Notes under the pieces: model-generated
The model's input: the letters and a program-made list of their open reading frames with translations, nothing else
Database searches by the model: none
Told to the model about the DNA's origin: nothing
In this document: positions 37,358-46,325 of the stretch, one piece after another
Numbering within the stretch: position 1 is the first letter of the stretch
How the letters are laid out: each line of letters starts with the position of its first letter
Origin: Sphingomonas sp. HF-S4
GTDB lineage: Bacteria > Pseudomonadota > Alphaproteobacteria > Sphingomonadales > Sphingomonadaceae
DNA: 64,000 nucleotides
Reading direction: 5' to 3'
NCBI RefSeq assembly: GCF_032911445.1
Contig: NZ_JAWJEJ010000001.1
Location: 2,108,001 to 2,172,000, forward strand
Translations under genes and position numbers: made by a program

Positions 37358-38233
37358 GTGCGGAAATTCCTCCTTTTCAGCCCGGTATTGGCGGTGATGG
37401 CGATAGGTTGCGAAGGCGACGCGCAGGCGGGATGCTTCGTGCCTGGCACCGAGTTGCCCACCCGAAAGAATACGCTTACCGATCAACGCCTTGGCGCCGC
37501 AGCACGCGATTTCGCCGAGGCGCTGTTCGACGGCGATCTCGCCAGGGCGGCCGATCTGCTTCGCGGCGACCCAGGGCTCGCCCGGCGTCGGGTAGGCGCG
37601 CAATACGATATGCTGTCGGTCGCGCTGGCGAGTTGCAGAGTCGAAGCGGTCGATCTCGTCGTCAAGGGCGGCGCGCCGCTCGACGGCGTCGAGGACAAGG
37701 GGTTGCCCTTGCGGCTGGCCCTGCGGGCGACCGAACCGAAGTTCGCGCATCTGTTGCTCGAAGCAGGCGCCAGCCCGAATCCGAAGGGGAATCCGAGCGG
37801 GCCGTTCCGGACCGCCGTCACGCTCAATTCGCTGGGCGCGGTGCGGATGCTGCTCGATTTCCGCGGCGATCCCGATGTGATGGAAGCGACGGGCAACCGC
37901 CCGCTCCACACCGCGCTCGACATGGAGCATTTCCGCATCGTCGAGCTGCTGCTCGACCGCGGCGCCGATCCCTGGGCGATCGACAGCGGCGGCGCCAATT
38001 TGGGCACCGCGGCCACCACCAAGATGCTTACCGACTCCGCCGAGGAAGCGCAGGCGCAGCAGCGGCTGGCAGCGCGGCTCAAGAAGCTGGGATGGCCGGA
38101 GCCCGTTCCCTCGTTTCGCGAAGTGCGCAACGCCGCGGCGGCGGGGCAATGGCCGCCTGCCGGGACGGGTGCGAAGCCGGTGCCGGCCGAGGTGCTGGCG
38201 ATCCTCAAGGCGAATGCCCAGCGGGCGAACTGA
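37358..38233 (+). CDS. Exported ankyrin-repeat protein
   Basis: 291 residues with an N-terminal signal (LLFSPVLAVMAIGCEGDAQA). Ankyrin repeats follow at roughly 50-210: DLARAADLLRGDPGLARR, LPLRLALRATEPKFAHLLLEAGASP, RPLHTALDMEHFRIVELLLDRGADP. GTG 37358 is preferred, with GACGAGG about 9 nt upstream; GTG 37349 is also in frame. The signal suggests the periplasm or lipoprotein-like anchoring rather than T3 export. Lies between the lipase gene and the T3SS operon end. Confidence 0.75.
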   Translation: MRKFLLFSPVLAVMAIGCEGDAQAGCFVPGTELPTRKNTLTDQRLGAAARDFAEALFDGDLARAADLLRGDPGLARRRVGAQYDMLSVALASCRVEAVDLVVKGGAPLDGVEDKGLPLRLALRATEPKFAHLLLEAGASPNPKGNPSGPFRTAVTLNSLGAVRMLLDFRGDPDVMEATGNRPLHTALDMEHFRIVELLLDRGADPWAIDSGGANLGTAATTKMLTDSAEEAQAQQRLAARLKKLGWPEPVPSFREVRNAAAAGQWPPAGTGAKPVPAEVLAILKANAQRAN

Positions 38234-38265
38234 CCTTCGCTCGAAACGAACCGCGGTTGTGAGCC

Positions 38266-38913
38266 TTAAGCGAACGCCGCCTCGGTAGACAGGCTGCCCA
38301 GCGCCACGCCGGCCTCGCGCAGCTGCGCCTCCAACTCGCGCATCGTGCCATCGTACGGCGGCGCGCCGTTGCCAAGCAGCAGCGATACGTCGAGCGCACC
38401 CGCGGCGTTTCGAACCAGCCGCGCGCCGGTAGCGGGCCAGGCGCTGTCGCCGAAGGTGACGGTGACTTCCTTGGTGCCCTTGCCGTTCTCGCGTGTCCAC
38501 AGATCGGCGAGCATCTGCGCGAAGGCGCCGGGATCGACATGCGCGGCGGGCATCGCCGGCATCGGCATTGCCTGGGGCTGGGCATTGCCGGCAAAGCCGA
38601 ACAACCCATCCTGCCGCTCGCGCGCCTCGCGCTCCTGGCGCAGCGACGCCTCGCGGAAATCGCCCGCTGCCTCGCGCTGCTGGACCGGCACTTCGCCGCG
38701 ACGATCGGCCTGGGCCAGCCCCTTGCCCAGCTTCGGCGCTTGCGTGCCCTGCTCCTTCACGGGCACTTCCTTGACCTGGAACTGGCTGCGTGCCTTGCCG
38801 AGCGCATCCTTCATCGCGCGGACATCGTCGGGCGCCGGCTGGTTGCGGCCCTGAATCGGCGCGCGATCGAGCTGGCGGATCGGCTTGGCTTCCGAAGAAC
38901 TGACGCGAGTCAT
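38266..38913 (-). CDS. sctP: T3SS needle-length/substrate-switch protein SctP (FliK/YscP-like)
   Basis: 215 residues; last gene of the minus-strand T3SS operon. The N-terminal half is Gln/Glu/Lys-rich and probably extended. The C-terminal third (VTVTFGDSAWPATGARLVRNAAGALDVSLLL through REAGVALGSLS) resembles the globular FliK/YscP substrate-switch domain that acts on SctU. The start overlaps the sctO stop (TGATG at 38915-38911). Sequence similarity in this family is weak, so position carries weight. Confidence 0.75.
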   Translation of the reverse strand: MTRVSSSEAKPIRQLDRAPIQGRNQPAPDDVRAMKDALGKARSQFQVKEVPVKEQGTQAPKLGKGLAQADRRGEVPVQQREAAGDFREASLRQEREARERQDGLFGFAGNAQPQAMPMPAMPAAHVDPGAFAQMLADLWTRENGKGTKEVTVTFGDSAWPATGARLVRNAAGALDVSLLLGNGAPPYDGTMRELEAQLREAGVALGSLSTEAAFA

Positions 38914-39371
38914 CACGACTTCCTTGCTTCGAGAGTGTCGAGCGCGATGCGCTCTTCCTGGCGGCGCTCCCAACGCCGCAATGCCTGCCCGGCATGTTCG
39001 GCAAGCCGATCGTGGCGGGCCCGGGCGACGATCATCGCCTTGCGCCGATCGGCCTCGGCCTCGCTGCACAGCCGCTCGGCCTCGCGCGCGTCGTTGAGCG
39101 CGCTGCGGGCGACCGAACGGCGGAAATGGCTGCGATCGACCACCGCGAGCAGCCGCTCGGCCTCGGCCGGATCGGTGGCGAGATCGGCATGCGCCTGCGC
39201 CATCGCGCTGTCGGCGACTTCGGCGGCGGCATCGGCATCGGCGCGCTCGCGCTCGGCGGCGGCGGTGGCGGCGCGCGCCTCGGCCAGCGCGACCGCGGCA
39301 CTCTGCATCCGCACCGCGCGCAGCCGGACCAGCGACTTGGCCTGGCGCTGCTGATCGCGCGCAGCCGTCAT
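38913..39371 (-). CDS. sctO: T3SS stalk protein SctO (FliJ/YscO-like)
   Basis: 152 residues, predicted to be one long Ala/Glu/Arg-rich alpha-helical coiled coil with no signal or TM, as expected for the central stalk that couples the SctN ATPase to the export gate. Identification rests on its place between sctN and sctP, its length and its composition. Overlaps sctN by 4 bp. Confidence 0.78.
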   Translation of the reverse strand: MTAARDQQRQAKSLVRLRAVRMQSAAVALAEARAATAAAERERADADAAAEVADSAMAQAHADLATDPAEAERLLAVVDRSHFRRSVARSALNDAREAERLCSEAEADRRKAMIVARARHDRLAEHAGQALRRWERRQEERIALDTLEARKS

Positions 39372-40693
39372 CCGGCGACCCCGCGCAGCAGCATCAGCGA
39401 GGTCTGGAAATCCTCGGAGCGGTTGGTGTCCTGGCGGAGCAACGTATCGATCTCGGGCTTGGCCGCGATCGCGCGATCGGCCAGCGGATCGGCACCCGCA
39501 CGATATTCGCCGACCTGCACGAGGAACTCGATCTCGGCATGCTTGGCGAGCAGCGCGCGCACCCGCGTCGCCGCGTCGCGATGCGCCGGATCGGCAAGCC
39601 TCGGGAACAACCGGCTGAGGCTGCCCAGCACGTCGATCGCCGGATAATGGCCCGCCGCACCCAGCTTTCGCGACAGGATGACATGGCCGTCGAGGATCGA
39701 GCGCACTTCCTCGCCGATCGGATCGTCGCCTTCCTCGTCCTCGACCAGCACGGTGTAGATGCCGGTGATCGAGCCGACGCTGTCGTTACCCGCGCGCTCG
39801 AACAGCCGGGGCAGCTCGGCGAACACGGAGGGCGGGAAGCCGCGGCGCACCGCGGGCTCGCCCGCCGCCAACCCGATCTCGCGCAGCGCACGGGCAAAGC
39901 GGGTAACCGAGTCCATCAGCAGCAGCACGTTACGGCCTTCGCTGCGGAAGCCCTCGGCGATTGCTGTGGCATGATGCGCGGCGCGGACGCGCTCCATCGC
40001 GGCACGATCCGAGGTGGCGCAGACGATGACGGCGCGTGCAAGACCGGCCTCGCCCAGCGCATCCTCGATGAATTCGCGCACTTCGCGGCCGCGCTCGCCG
40101 ATCAGCGCAATGACGATGACGTCGGCGCTGGCGAAGCGCGCGAGCATACCGAGCAGGGTCGACTTGCCGCCGCCCGCCGCAGCGAACACCCCGAGCCGCT
40201 GGCCGCGGCCGAGGGTGAGCAAGGTGTCGATCGCGCGGACGCCGGTGGGCAGCGGCGCATCGATCAACGCGCGCTCCATCGGCTGCGGCGCGGGCGCATG
40301 GAGCGGCCGGCGCTGGAGATCGGGGGCGAGATCGCCCTTGCCGTCGATCGGCCGGCCGCGCCCGTCGAGCACACGGCCGAGCAACCCTTCGCCCCAGGGC
40401 ACCAAATCCTCGCCGCTGCGCACGATTACCTCGGCATCGACCGAGAGCCCGCGGACATCGCCAAGCGGCGTCAGGATCGTCGCCTGCCCCGCGATGCCGA
40501 CGACTTCGACGGGCACGACACGCCCGCTCGACGGCTCGATCACTTCGCAGAAGTCGCCGATCCGGGGGGCAATCCCGGTCACCTTGAGCGTGGTGCCCAA
40601 TATCTCGACCAGCCGCCCGCGCCGCTCGACAGTGGGGCTGCGCTGGAGCCCGGCGAGGAGTTGGTCGACGGTGGTGAGCGGGCCATCAGCCAT
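39368..40693 (-). CDS. sctN: T3SS ATPase SctN
   Basis: 441 residues, homologous to FliI/YscN and F1 beta. N-terminal barrel, then the P-loop AAAGGGKST (171-179), [12 protein letters not shown], Walker [12 protein letters not shown] (about 257-267), and [24 protein letters not shown] typical of T3SS ATPases. It energises unfolding and chaperone release at the export gate. The ATG at 40693 overlaps sctL by 8 bp; the frame to 40762 is rejected. Confidence 0.95.
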   Translation of the reverse strand: MADGPLTTVDQLLAGLQRSPTVERRGRLVEILGTTLKVTGIAPRIGDFCEVIEPSSGRVVPVEVVGIAGQATILTPLGDVRGLSVDAEVIVRSGEDLVPWGEGLLGRVLDGRGRPIDGKGDLAPDLQRRPLHAPAPQPMERALIDAPLPTGVRAIDTLLTLGRGQRLGVFAAAGGGKSTLLGMLARFASADVIVIALIGERGREVREFIEDALGEAGLARAVIVCATSDRAAMERVRAAHHATAIAEGFRSEGRNVLLLMDSVTRFARALREIGLAAGEPAVRRGFPPSVFAELPRLFERAGNDSVGSITGIYTVLVEDEEGDDPIGEEVRSILDGHVILSRKLGAAGHYPAIDVLGSLSRLFPRLADPAHRDAATRVRALLAKHAEIEFLVQVGEYRAGADPLADRAIAAKPEIDTLLRQDTNRSEDFQTSLMLLRGVAG

Positions 40694-41291
40694 GCAGCGT
40701 CTCGGCCCACATCCGCTCGATCTGGGCAAGCTGGGTATCGAGCCCGGCATGGGTACGGCCAAGCGCGGTCTCGATCACGCAATCCTGTGCGCCGAGCGAC
40801 GGATCGGCCTCGACGCTCAGCCCCGTGCGCCCGCCAAGTTGCGCGCGGACCATGTCGACCGCGCCGGGGGCAACGCGGACCACGGCAACGCTGTCCGGCG
40901 CGAGCTGCGCAGCGGCGCGCTCGGCGAGTCCCGCGACCATCGTGCCCTCCAGATCGCCGGCGATGCGGCGCACGACTTCGAGCGCGAGCCGGGCGATGTC
41001 CTTCTGGCGCTCGCGCTGCAATTCGCTGTCGCGCATCGCGATCCGGAACAGCTCGGCCTGGCGCTCGGTCTCGGCCGCAGCGAGTCCCGCCTCGCGGCCG
41101 GCTTCGAACCCTTCGGCCTGGGCCTTGGCGCGTGCCGCCTCGATCGCCTCCTCGGCGCCGCCGCGCAGGCTGCCCGCCTCGGCGAACAAGGCAAGCGCAT
41201 CCTGCACACGGCCGACATCGCGCGCGGGGACCAGCGGATCGTCGGTCAGCGCGGTAGCGAGCCGATCGGCGTGGAGGACAAGGAAAGTCAT
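40686..41291 (-). CDS. sctL: T3SS ATPase regulator SctL (FliH/YscL-like)
   Basis: 201 residues. The N-terminal part includes a coiled coil ([25 protein letters not shown]), and the C-terminal V/A/F-ATPase E-subunit-like domain includes [19 protein letters not shown] and [31 protein letters not shown], a classic FliH/YscL region. It connects the ATPase to SctK and SctQ pods. Overlaps sctK by 4 bp. Confidence 0.9.
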   Translation of the reverse strand: MTFLVLHADRLATALTDDPLVPARDVGRVQDALALFAEAGSLRGGAEEAIEAARAKAQAEGFEAGREAGLAAAETERQAELFRIAMRDSELQRERQKDIARLALEVVRRIAGDLEGTMVAGLAERAAAQLAPDSVAVVRVAPGAVDMVRAQLGGRTGLSVEADPSLGAQDCVIETALGRTHAGLDTQLAQIERMWAETLHG

Positions 41292-41809
41292 GCGCGTCCC
41301 CCGGCATCGACCGATGCGGCGATGAACGCGTCGAGCGCCTCACTCGGGCACGAAAGTGCAAGATGGTCGGCACGCCAGGGTAGATAGCCGCGCAGCGCCA
41401 TCGGCAATTGCGCGCGCAGCAGCGAGAAGCCGTAGATCTCCAATTCGTCCGGCTCGAGCCGGCGCGACGGCGCTGCCGGCATCTCGGGGACCGTGGCGAT
41501 CGCCCAGTCGAGCAGATCCTCGCCGGCGACTTCGGCGAGCTTGCCGAGCCAGGCGCCGTCGATCGATCCGCCCAGCGCATCGCCCATCCACAGCAAAGCG
41601 ACGCGCAGCGCCAGCTTGTGCTGCGCGGCCGCCGGCAACCGCAGCCAGGCCGGCGCGCTGGGCAGATCGGTGAAGCACGCCGCGGGATCCTCGCAACCAC
41701 TGAGCTGCTTCAGGAACAATGCGGCACGGCGCGAGCCCGGGCCGCCCTCGACCGCGACGAGATCGTTGCCGATCGCCGCGAGCGTCGCGCGCTGATCGGC
41801 CGCCCTCAT
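41288..41809 (-). CDS. sctK: T3SS sorting-platform protein SctK (YscK-like)
   Basis: 173 residues, cytosolic. The sequence (LPSAPAWLRLPAAAQHKLALRVALLWMGDALGGSIDGAWLGKLAEVAGE) and its position exactly between sctJ and sctL fit SctK, the accessory link of the sorting platform to the inner ring. SctK is poorly conserved, so the call is partly positional. Its presence points to a Ysc-like rather than a flagellar layout. Confidence 0.75.
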   Translation of the reverse strand: MRAADQRATLAAIGNDLVAVEGGPGSRRAALFLKQLSGCEDPAACFTDLPSAPAWLRLPAAAQHKLALRVALLWMGDALGGSIDGAWLGKLAEVAGEDLLDWAIATVPEMPAAPSRRLEPDELEIYGFSLLRAQLPMALRGYLPWRADHLALSCPSEALDAFIAASVDAGGRA

Positions 41810-42555
41810 GCGCCACCCTCGCGCCGGGCAACCGCGCTGCGCCGCTGCTGCCAGCGCCGGAGACTGGGATAGCCGAGCGCGGCGACCAGCAGGAGCAGGC
41901 CGGCGATCGCGATGCCGACGAGGTTCGCGTTGAGCACGTCGCCACCATCCTTGCGCGCCACCGTGGGCAGCGGCTGGGCGGGGAAGGTCTCGACCGAGAC
42001 ATTCTCGTATTTGAGCCCCTGGACCGAATTGACGACCAGCGCCTTCACCTTGCCGACCTGAGTCTCCAGATTGGCGCCGGGGCGGTACTTGATGAACACC
42101 GATGCCGAGGCGGGCTGGCCGGTCTCGGAGAGCGGCTTGTCGTCGGGCATCACCAGATGGACGCGCGCCTGGACGACGCCGTCGATCTCCGAGATGGTGT
42201 GCGACAGCTCCTGGCTCATGCCATAGACCAGCCGCGCCTTCTCTTCGGTGGGCGAGGAGACCAGCCCCTCGCGCTTGAACACCGTGCCGAGCGAGGCGAA
42301 TTCCTCGCGCGGATAGCCCTGGCTGTGGAGCACCTCGACCGCACGGCTGAAATCGCCCTTCTCGGTCTGCAGCGTCCAGCCCTTGTCACCGGCCTCGCTC
42401 TTGGTCGCGCTGATCCCGGCGCTCTGAAGCACCGCGATCATCTCGTTGGCCTGGGTCTCGGTGAGCTTCGAATAGAGCTCCGCCTTGCCGCACGCGGCGA
42501 GCAGCAGGCAGAGCCCGATCAGGGCCGGGCGCATATTGCGGGCAAACTTGCCCAT
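41806..42555 (-). CDS. sctJ: T3SS inner-membrane ring lipoprotein SctJ
   Basis: 249 residues. Lipobox LLLAACG (Cys22), then YscJ/FliF domains: ELYSKLTETQANEMIAVLQSAGI and the second ring domain with EELSHTISEIDGVVQARVHLVMPDDKP. The hydrophobic segment NLVGIAIAGLLLLVAALGYPSL and a basic end follow. It is short and lacks the FliF C-terminal motor-binding extension, so it is an injectisome and not a flagellar ring. Overlaps sctK by 4 bp. Confidence 0.95.
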   Translation of the reverse strand: MGKFARNMRPALIGLCLLLAACGKAELYSKLTETQANEMIAVLQSAGISATKSEAGDKGWTLQTEKGDFSRAVEVLHSQGYPREEFASLGTVFKREGLVSSPTEEKARLVYGMSQELSHTISEIDGVVQARVHLVMPDDKPLSETGQPASASVFIKYRPGANLETQVGKVKALVVNSVQGLKYENVSVETFPAQPLPTVARKDGGDVLNANLVGIAIAGLLLLVAALGYPSLRRWQQRRSAVARREGGA

Positions 42556-42591
42556 GTCAGTTCTCCACGCGAGAACCCGCCGGGGCGGGCC

Positions 42592-42987
42592 TCACGATTG
42601 CTGGCGGAACAGCTGCTGGATGCCGTCCGAGGTACGGTTGGCGATGTTCGAGGTCAGCTGGCAGTGGAACATGAACTCATGGCACTTCATGGTCAGATCG
42701 ACCACTTCGCCCGGGGTCATTTCCGATCCGCTCGCCTGCGCGGTCTTGGCATATTCGGACACGCTCTTGGCTTCGCCGTTGACGCGTTCGATCTGGCTGA
42801 ACATCGCCTGCATCGCCGGCCCCAGCGCGTCCGCGCCGACGCCGCCGCCAGGGCTCATCGCCGAAAGCGAGCCCTGGAAGCTGGTGACGTCAGAGACCGA
42901 CGCATTCGGGCTAGCCTGAACGAGGTCGGCCGGCATGGGGGCGAAGGCGGAACTCGCCATCGCCCCTGCAATTGCTTCGATCGACAT
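42592..42987 (-). CDS. sctI: T3SS inner-rod protein SctI
   Basis: 131 residues without a signal. The C-terminal half (MTPGEVVDLTMKCHEFMFHCQLTSNIANRTSDGIQQLFRQQS) has the YscI/HrpB-like form: a helical rod with polar faces and a basic end after Q-rich helices. Lies between the candidate needle gene and sctJ, as in Ysc operons. Its N-terminus is rich in Ala/Ser/Met like secreted T3 components. Confidence 0.8.
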   Translation of the reverse strand: MSIEAIAGAMASSAFAPMPADLVQASPNASVSDVTSFQGSLSAMSPGGGVGADALGPAMQAMFSQIERVNGEAKSVSEYAKTAQASGSEMTPGEVVDLTMKCHEFMFHCQLTSNIANRTSDGIQQLFRQQS

Positions 42988-42999
42988 GATCGCCTCCCT

Positions 43000-43311
43000 T
43001 TAGTTCTTGCGGGCCATCGTCTCGAGTGCCTTGCCGACGCTGTCGATCGAGCTCGACGAGCTGTTGGCCATGAACGACATCCGCATCGATTCGGCGGTCA
43101 GCTTGGTGATCTGCGAGGGATTGTCGCTGCCGCCATTGCCGACGGCGTCGGACATCTGCTCGATCCGGGTCGCCTGGCTGTCGAGCGTCTTGCCCCAGCT
43201 GTCGGCCAGCGCTTCGAACCAGGTGCCGGGCGCCGAGCCCTTGTTCATCCGGTTGCCGGTCAGCGCCGACATCGAGATGTTGGTCAGCCCGTTGGTGATC
43301 GAATTCGACAT
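43000..43311 (-). CDS. Candidate T3SS needle protein SctF
   Basis: 103 residues with no signal. A Ser/Thr/Asn-rich N-terminus is followed by two helices separated by a Gly/Asn-rich turn (DAVGNGGSDNPSQITKL), then a conserved-looking polar helix ending in ETMARKN. That is the two-helix hairpin plan and size of needle subunits, and it sits between sctD and sctI, the needle position in Ysc systems. Direct similarity is weak, so this is a positional call. No needle chaperones (SctE/SctG) are present. Confidence 0.62.
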   Translation of the reverse strand: MSNSITNGLTNISMSALTGNRMNKGSAPGTWFEALADSWGKTLDSQATRIEQMSDAVGNGGSDNPSQITKLTAESMRMSFMANSSSSSIDSVGKALETMARKN

Positions 43312-43339
43312 GACTCTTACTCCTTCACTCGTACGATGA

Positions 43340-44458
43340 TCAGAACTTCAATTGCGTCTGGCGGCCGTTCTTCTCGAAGAACACTGTGTCGCCCTGGATG
43401 GTGATGAGGCGGTGGCCGCTCGGCATGATCGCCCCCGAGAAATAGCGCGCGCCATCGACGGTCTGGATATACGCCGGGTCGCCCGCGACGACGGTCGAGA
43501 CCTTTTTGGTGGCATCGGCGATCGTGCGGATCGGCGTGTCGTCGCGCGGCGGGAGGTCGTCGCGGAAGACGAGCCGGCCGAGTTGCTTGACGTCGGTGCG
43601 GATCGCCGAAGCGAGCTTGCCGCGCTGGTCGTCGGTCATCCGGGTGACGCGGAGCTCGACCCCGGTGCGCGAGATCGGCCGGCCGACCGCCTCGAGCCCG
43701 TGGATCCGCGCGACATCGGCGGCTGCCTGGGCGAGCTCGGCGCTGGTCTGGAGGTTGACCGTCGCGTGAATGCCGCGGTCGCGCAGCGCTTCCTGTGCCT
43801 TGGTACGCTCGGCATCGTTGGCGACGACACCGCTGACGATCACCGCGCCGCTCGCCGGATCGTGCATCGTCCGCAGCGCCGAGAGCCCGGCGCCGTTCAA
43901 GACATGCTCGGCGCGTGCCGCCTCGTCGCCGCGCAGCCCGAGCGCGTCCATCGTCGGCACCGCGAGCGCCGCGCCCGCTGCCAGCGTGGCGACCGCGCCG
44001 ATCGCGATCGCGCGCTTCCGGGTGAACCAGCCGCTGACATGACCGCCGGCCTTGCCGAGCAGCGCCATCGCCTCGTCCTGCGCCGAGGGCGGGGGCAGCG
44101 GCGGTGCAGGCGTGCTGCCGGCGATCCCGCTCGCCTCGGCCCAGCGCGCGCTCTCCGGGTCGCCCCAAGCGAGTGCGATCCCGCCGATCGAGAAGGGGAC
44201 ATACGCCGGGAGGATCGCGGTCTGCCCTTCGCCCACATGCGAGCCGAGCAGCAGCGCCTCCCCCGTCAGCACGGTGATCTGCGCTCCGACATCACCATCG
44301 ACCAGCAGGTCGACGGCAATGCCTTTGGTCGCAGGATCGCGGATGACGACATCCTGCCAGAACTGATGGCCGATCGACACGGTTCCGCTCGTCGGCAATT
44401 GCTTCTCGGTGCCGGCGAGCCGGCCGTTGAGCACGCGAAGAACGGCAGGCGAGGTCAT
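43340..44458 (-). CDS. sctD: T3SS outer inner-membrane ring protein SctD
   Basis: 372 residues. Cytosolic FHA-like N-terminal domain (about 1-105: LRVLNGRLAGTEKQLP, GHQFWQDVVIRDP). One transmembrane helix follows (RKRAIAIGAVATLAAGAALAV, about 150-170), then periplasmic ring-building domains with BON-like repeats (GAVIVSGVVANDAERTKAQEAL, ELRVTRMTDDQ). It overlaps sctC by 4 bp. Confidence 0.9.
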   Translation of the reverse strand: MTSPAVLRVLNGRLAGTEKQLPTSGTVSIGHQFWQDVVIRDPATKGIAVDLLVDGDVGAQITVLTGEALLLGSHVGEGQTAILPAYVPFSIGGIALAWGDPESARWAEASGIAGSTPAPPLPPPSAQDEAMALLGKAGGHVSGWFTRKRAIAIGAVATLAAGAALAVPTMDALGLRGDEAARAEHVLNGAGLSALRTMHDPASGAVIVSGVVANDAERTKAQEALRDRGIHATVNLQTSAELAQAAADVARIHGLEAVGRPISRTGVELRVTRMTDDQRGKLASAIRTDVKQLGRLVFRDDLPPRDDTPIRTIADATKKVSTVVAGDPAYIQTVDGARYFSGAIMPSGHRLITIQGDTVFFEKNGRQTQLKF

Positions 44459-46311
44459 TGGGCCGGAGCCTCCCCGCTGGTCGTGGCCGGGATCTTGGCG
44501 GACTGCTCCCCAGCCGGCATCGGCGCCGCCGCGGCGGGCACCGCGCGCGAGGCGAGCGGGACGAGGCGCGGCGTGATCAGGAACAGCCGCTCGGTATGCC
44601 CGCGCGACTTGTTGCGGAACTTGAACAGCTCGCCGAGCAGCGGGATGTCGCCGAGCAGCGGCACCTTGGTCTCGTCGTTGGTCTCGGCATCGATCGTCAT
44701 CCCGCCGAGCAGCAGGCTCTCGCCGTCGAGCACCATGCCCTGCGTCGCGACGCTGGCGCGATCGACGACGGGGATGTTCTCGACCATCGAATCGGGGCTG
44801 ATGCTGCCGTCCTCGATGTTGACCAGCACGCGGATGCGAGTCTGGTCGTGGTCGCGGAAGACGTGCGGATTGACGCGCATCACCGTGCCGGCGGTGACGT
44901 TGAACAGGTCGACTTCCTCGCGGCCCGCGACCTTGACGTAGAAGGTCCGCGTCCGGTCGAACACCGCCTCGACATTGGACAGCGTCATGATCTGCGGCCG
45001 CGAGACGATCCGCGCCGCGCCCTTGTTCTCGAGCGCGGTGATCCGGCCGAGGAACTCGCGCTGGCTGCCGATGATCGTGGAGATCGTCCCGCCCGCGCCC
45101 GAGGGCGTGATGTTGCTGACATTGTTGCGCCGGCTGGAGCCCGGGATCGGGAACAGCCGCGTGTCGGACTCAGAGCCGTTGCCGAACAGCGCGCCGAAGC
45201 CGCCGCTGCCGAAGCGCCAGTTGATCCCGAGGCGCTGGAGCTTGTCGACGTTGATGTCGATGATCGTCGCCTCGATCTCGACGATCTGCGGCTCGACGTC
45301 GAGCGCGCGGATCAGCGAATCGTACGCTGCCATGCGTTCGGGGACATCGCGCACCACGATCGCGTTGAGGTACGCGCTCGGCTCGATGCGGACGACGTCC
45401 TGGGTGAGCGGCGCGGCGAGGCCCATGCCATCGCCGCCGCCGAGCACGTCGGTCGCGGCATAGGCGCCGGCCTGCGATCCGTCGGGGGCGACCGAGTCGA
45501 GCCCCTGCCCCTTCAGCCGCGGCTGGGTCTGGCGGACGAGCCGCGCGCCGAGCGACGGGACGATCGCGCTGCCGCCGGGCTTCTGGTCGAGCACGAGGTT
45601 CTGAAGGATCGAGGCGAGGCCGGGCACGCGCGTCTCGCGGCCGCCGGCGGTGACCAACGTGTCCTCGGCGCGGGCGTAGCGCAGGTAGAAGACGCGGAAT
45701 TCGATCGGCTGGCTCACTGGCCCGCGCGGCGCATCATAATAGCCGCCCCGGCCGCCGCCGGCACCGGGATAGGCGCCGCCGGGTGCCGCCGGGGCGCCAT
45801 CGGCCAGCCCGCCCTCGCCGCGCGCCATCGTCGTCACCTGCTCGATGAAGCGCGGGGTACCGCTGACGACGAGGCCGTCGGTGGTGACGCGCAGCATGTT
45901 GCGCCGGTCGGGCAGCCGCTGCGCGCGCGCCTGGCGCGACACGCGCTCGGCCGAGGCGCGGTCGAGCGGCAGGTTCTGCACGCCCAGCTCGGTCGGCGCG
46001 TACACATAGATGGCGGCGCCGTCATAATAAGAGATCAGGCTGAACGCCTTGGCGATGTCGCCATAGATCTTCTCGACGCTCCCCTGGAACACGCCGTTGA
46101 CGGTACCCGTCAGCTTGGCGCTGGGCACCACCGGGCGCCCGACCTTGCCGAACAGATCGCGCAGGAACGCCGCGATCGGCTGGTCGCGCGCGACGATCGA
46201 TATCTGCGCGTTCTGCGCAGCCGGCGGCGGCGTCTGCGCATGTGCCGCGAAAGGCACCGGCAGCGCGGCCATGGCCACGAGCAGCATCGACGGATTCTTG
46301 TACAGCTTCAA
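44455..46311 (-). CDS. sctC: T3SS outer-membrane secretin SctC
   Basis: 618 residues. Signal peptide (AALPVPFAAHAQ), N0/N1-type periplasmic domains (RDQPIAAFLRDLFGKVGRPVVPS, YIYVYAPTELG region), an N3 domain with YLNAIVVRDVPERMAAYDSLIRALDVEPQIVEIEATI, then the secretin core (GTISTIIGSQREFLGRITALENKGAARIVSRPQIM) and the gate region with LLLGGMTIDAETNDETKVPLLGDIPLLGELF. A secretin excludes a flagellar identity. Confidence 0.96.
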   Translation of the reverse strand: MKLYKNPSMLLVAMAALPVPFAAHAQTPPPAAQNAQISIVARDQPIAAFLRDLFGKVGRPVVPSAKLTGTVNGVFQGSVEKIYGDIAKAFSLISYYDGAAIYVYAPTELGVQNLPLDRASAERVSRQARAQRLPDRRNMLRVTTDGLVVSGTPRFIEQVTTMARGEGGLADGAPAAPGGAYPGAGGGRGGYYDAPRGPVSQPIEFRVFYLRYARAEDTLVTAGGRETRVPGLASILQNLVLDQKPGGSAIVPSLGARLVRQTQPRLKGQGLDSVAPDGSQAGAYAATDVLGGGDGMGLAAPLTQDVVRIEPSAYLNAIVVRDVPERMAAYDSLIRALDVEPQIVEIEATIIDINVDKLQRLGINWRFGSGGFGALFGNGSESDTRLFPIPGSSRRNNVSNITPSGAGGTISTIIGSQREFLGRITALENKGAARIVSRPQIMTLSNVEAVFDRTRTFYVKVAGREEVDLFNVTAGTVMRVNPHVFRDHDQTRIRVLVNIEDGSISPDSMVENIPVVDRASVATQGMVLDGESLLLGGMTIDAETNDETKVPLLGDIPLLGELFKFRNKSRGHTERLFLITPRLVPLASRAVPAAAAPMPAGEQSAKIPATTSGEAPAQ

Positions 46312-46325
46312 TCAGCCCTCCGTTG

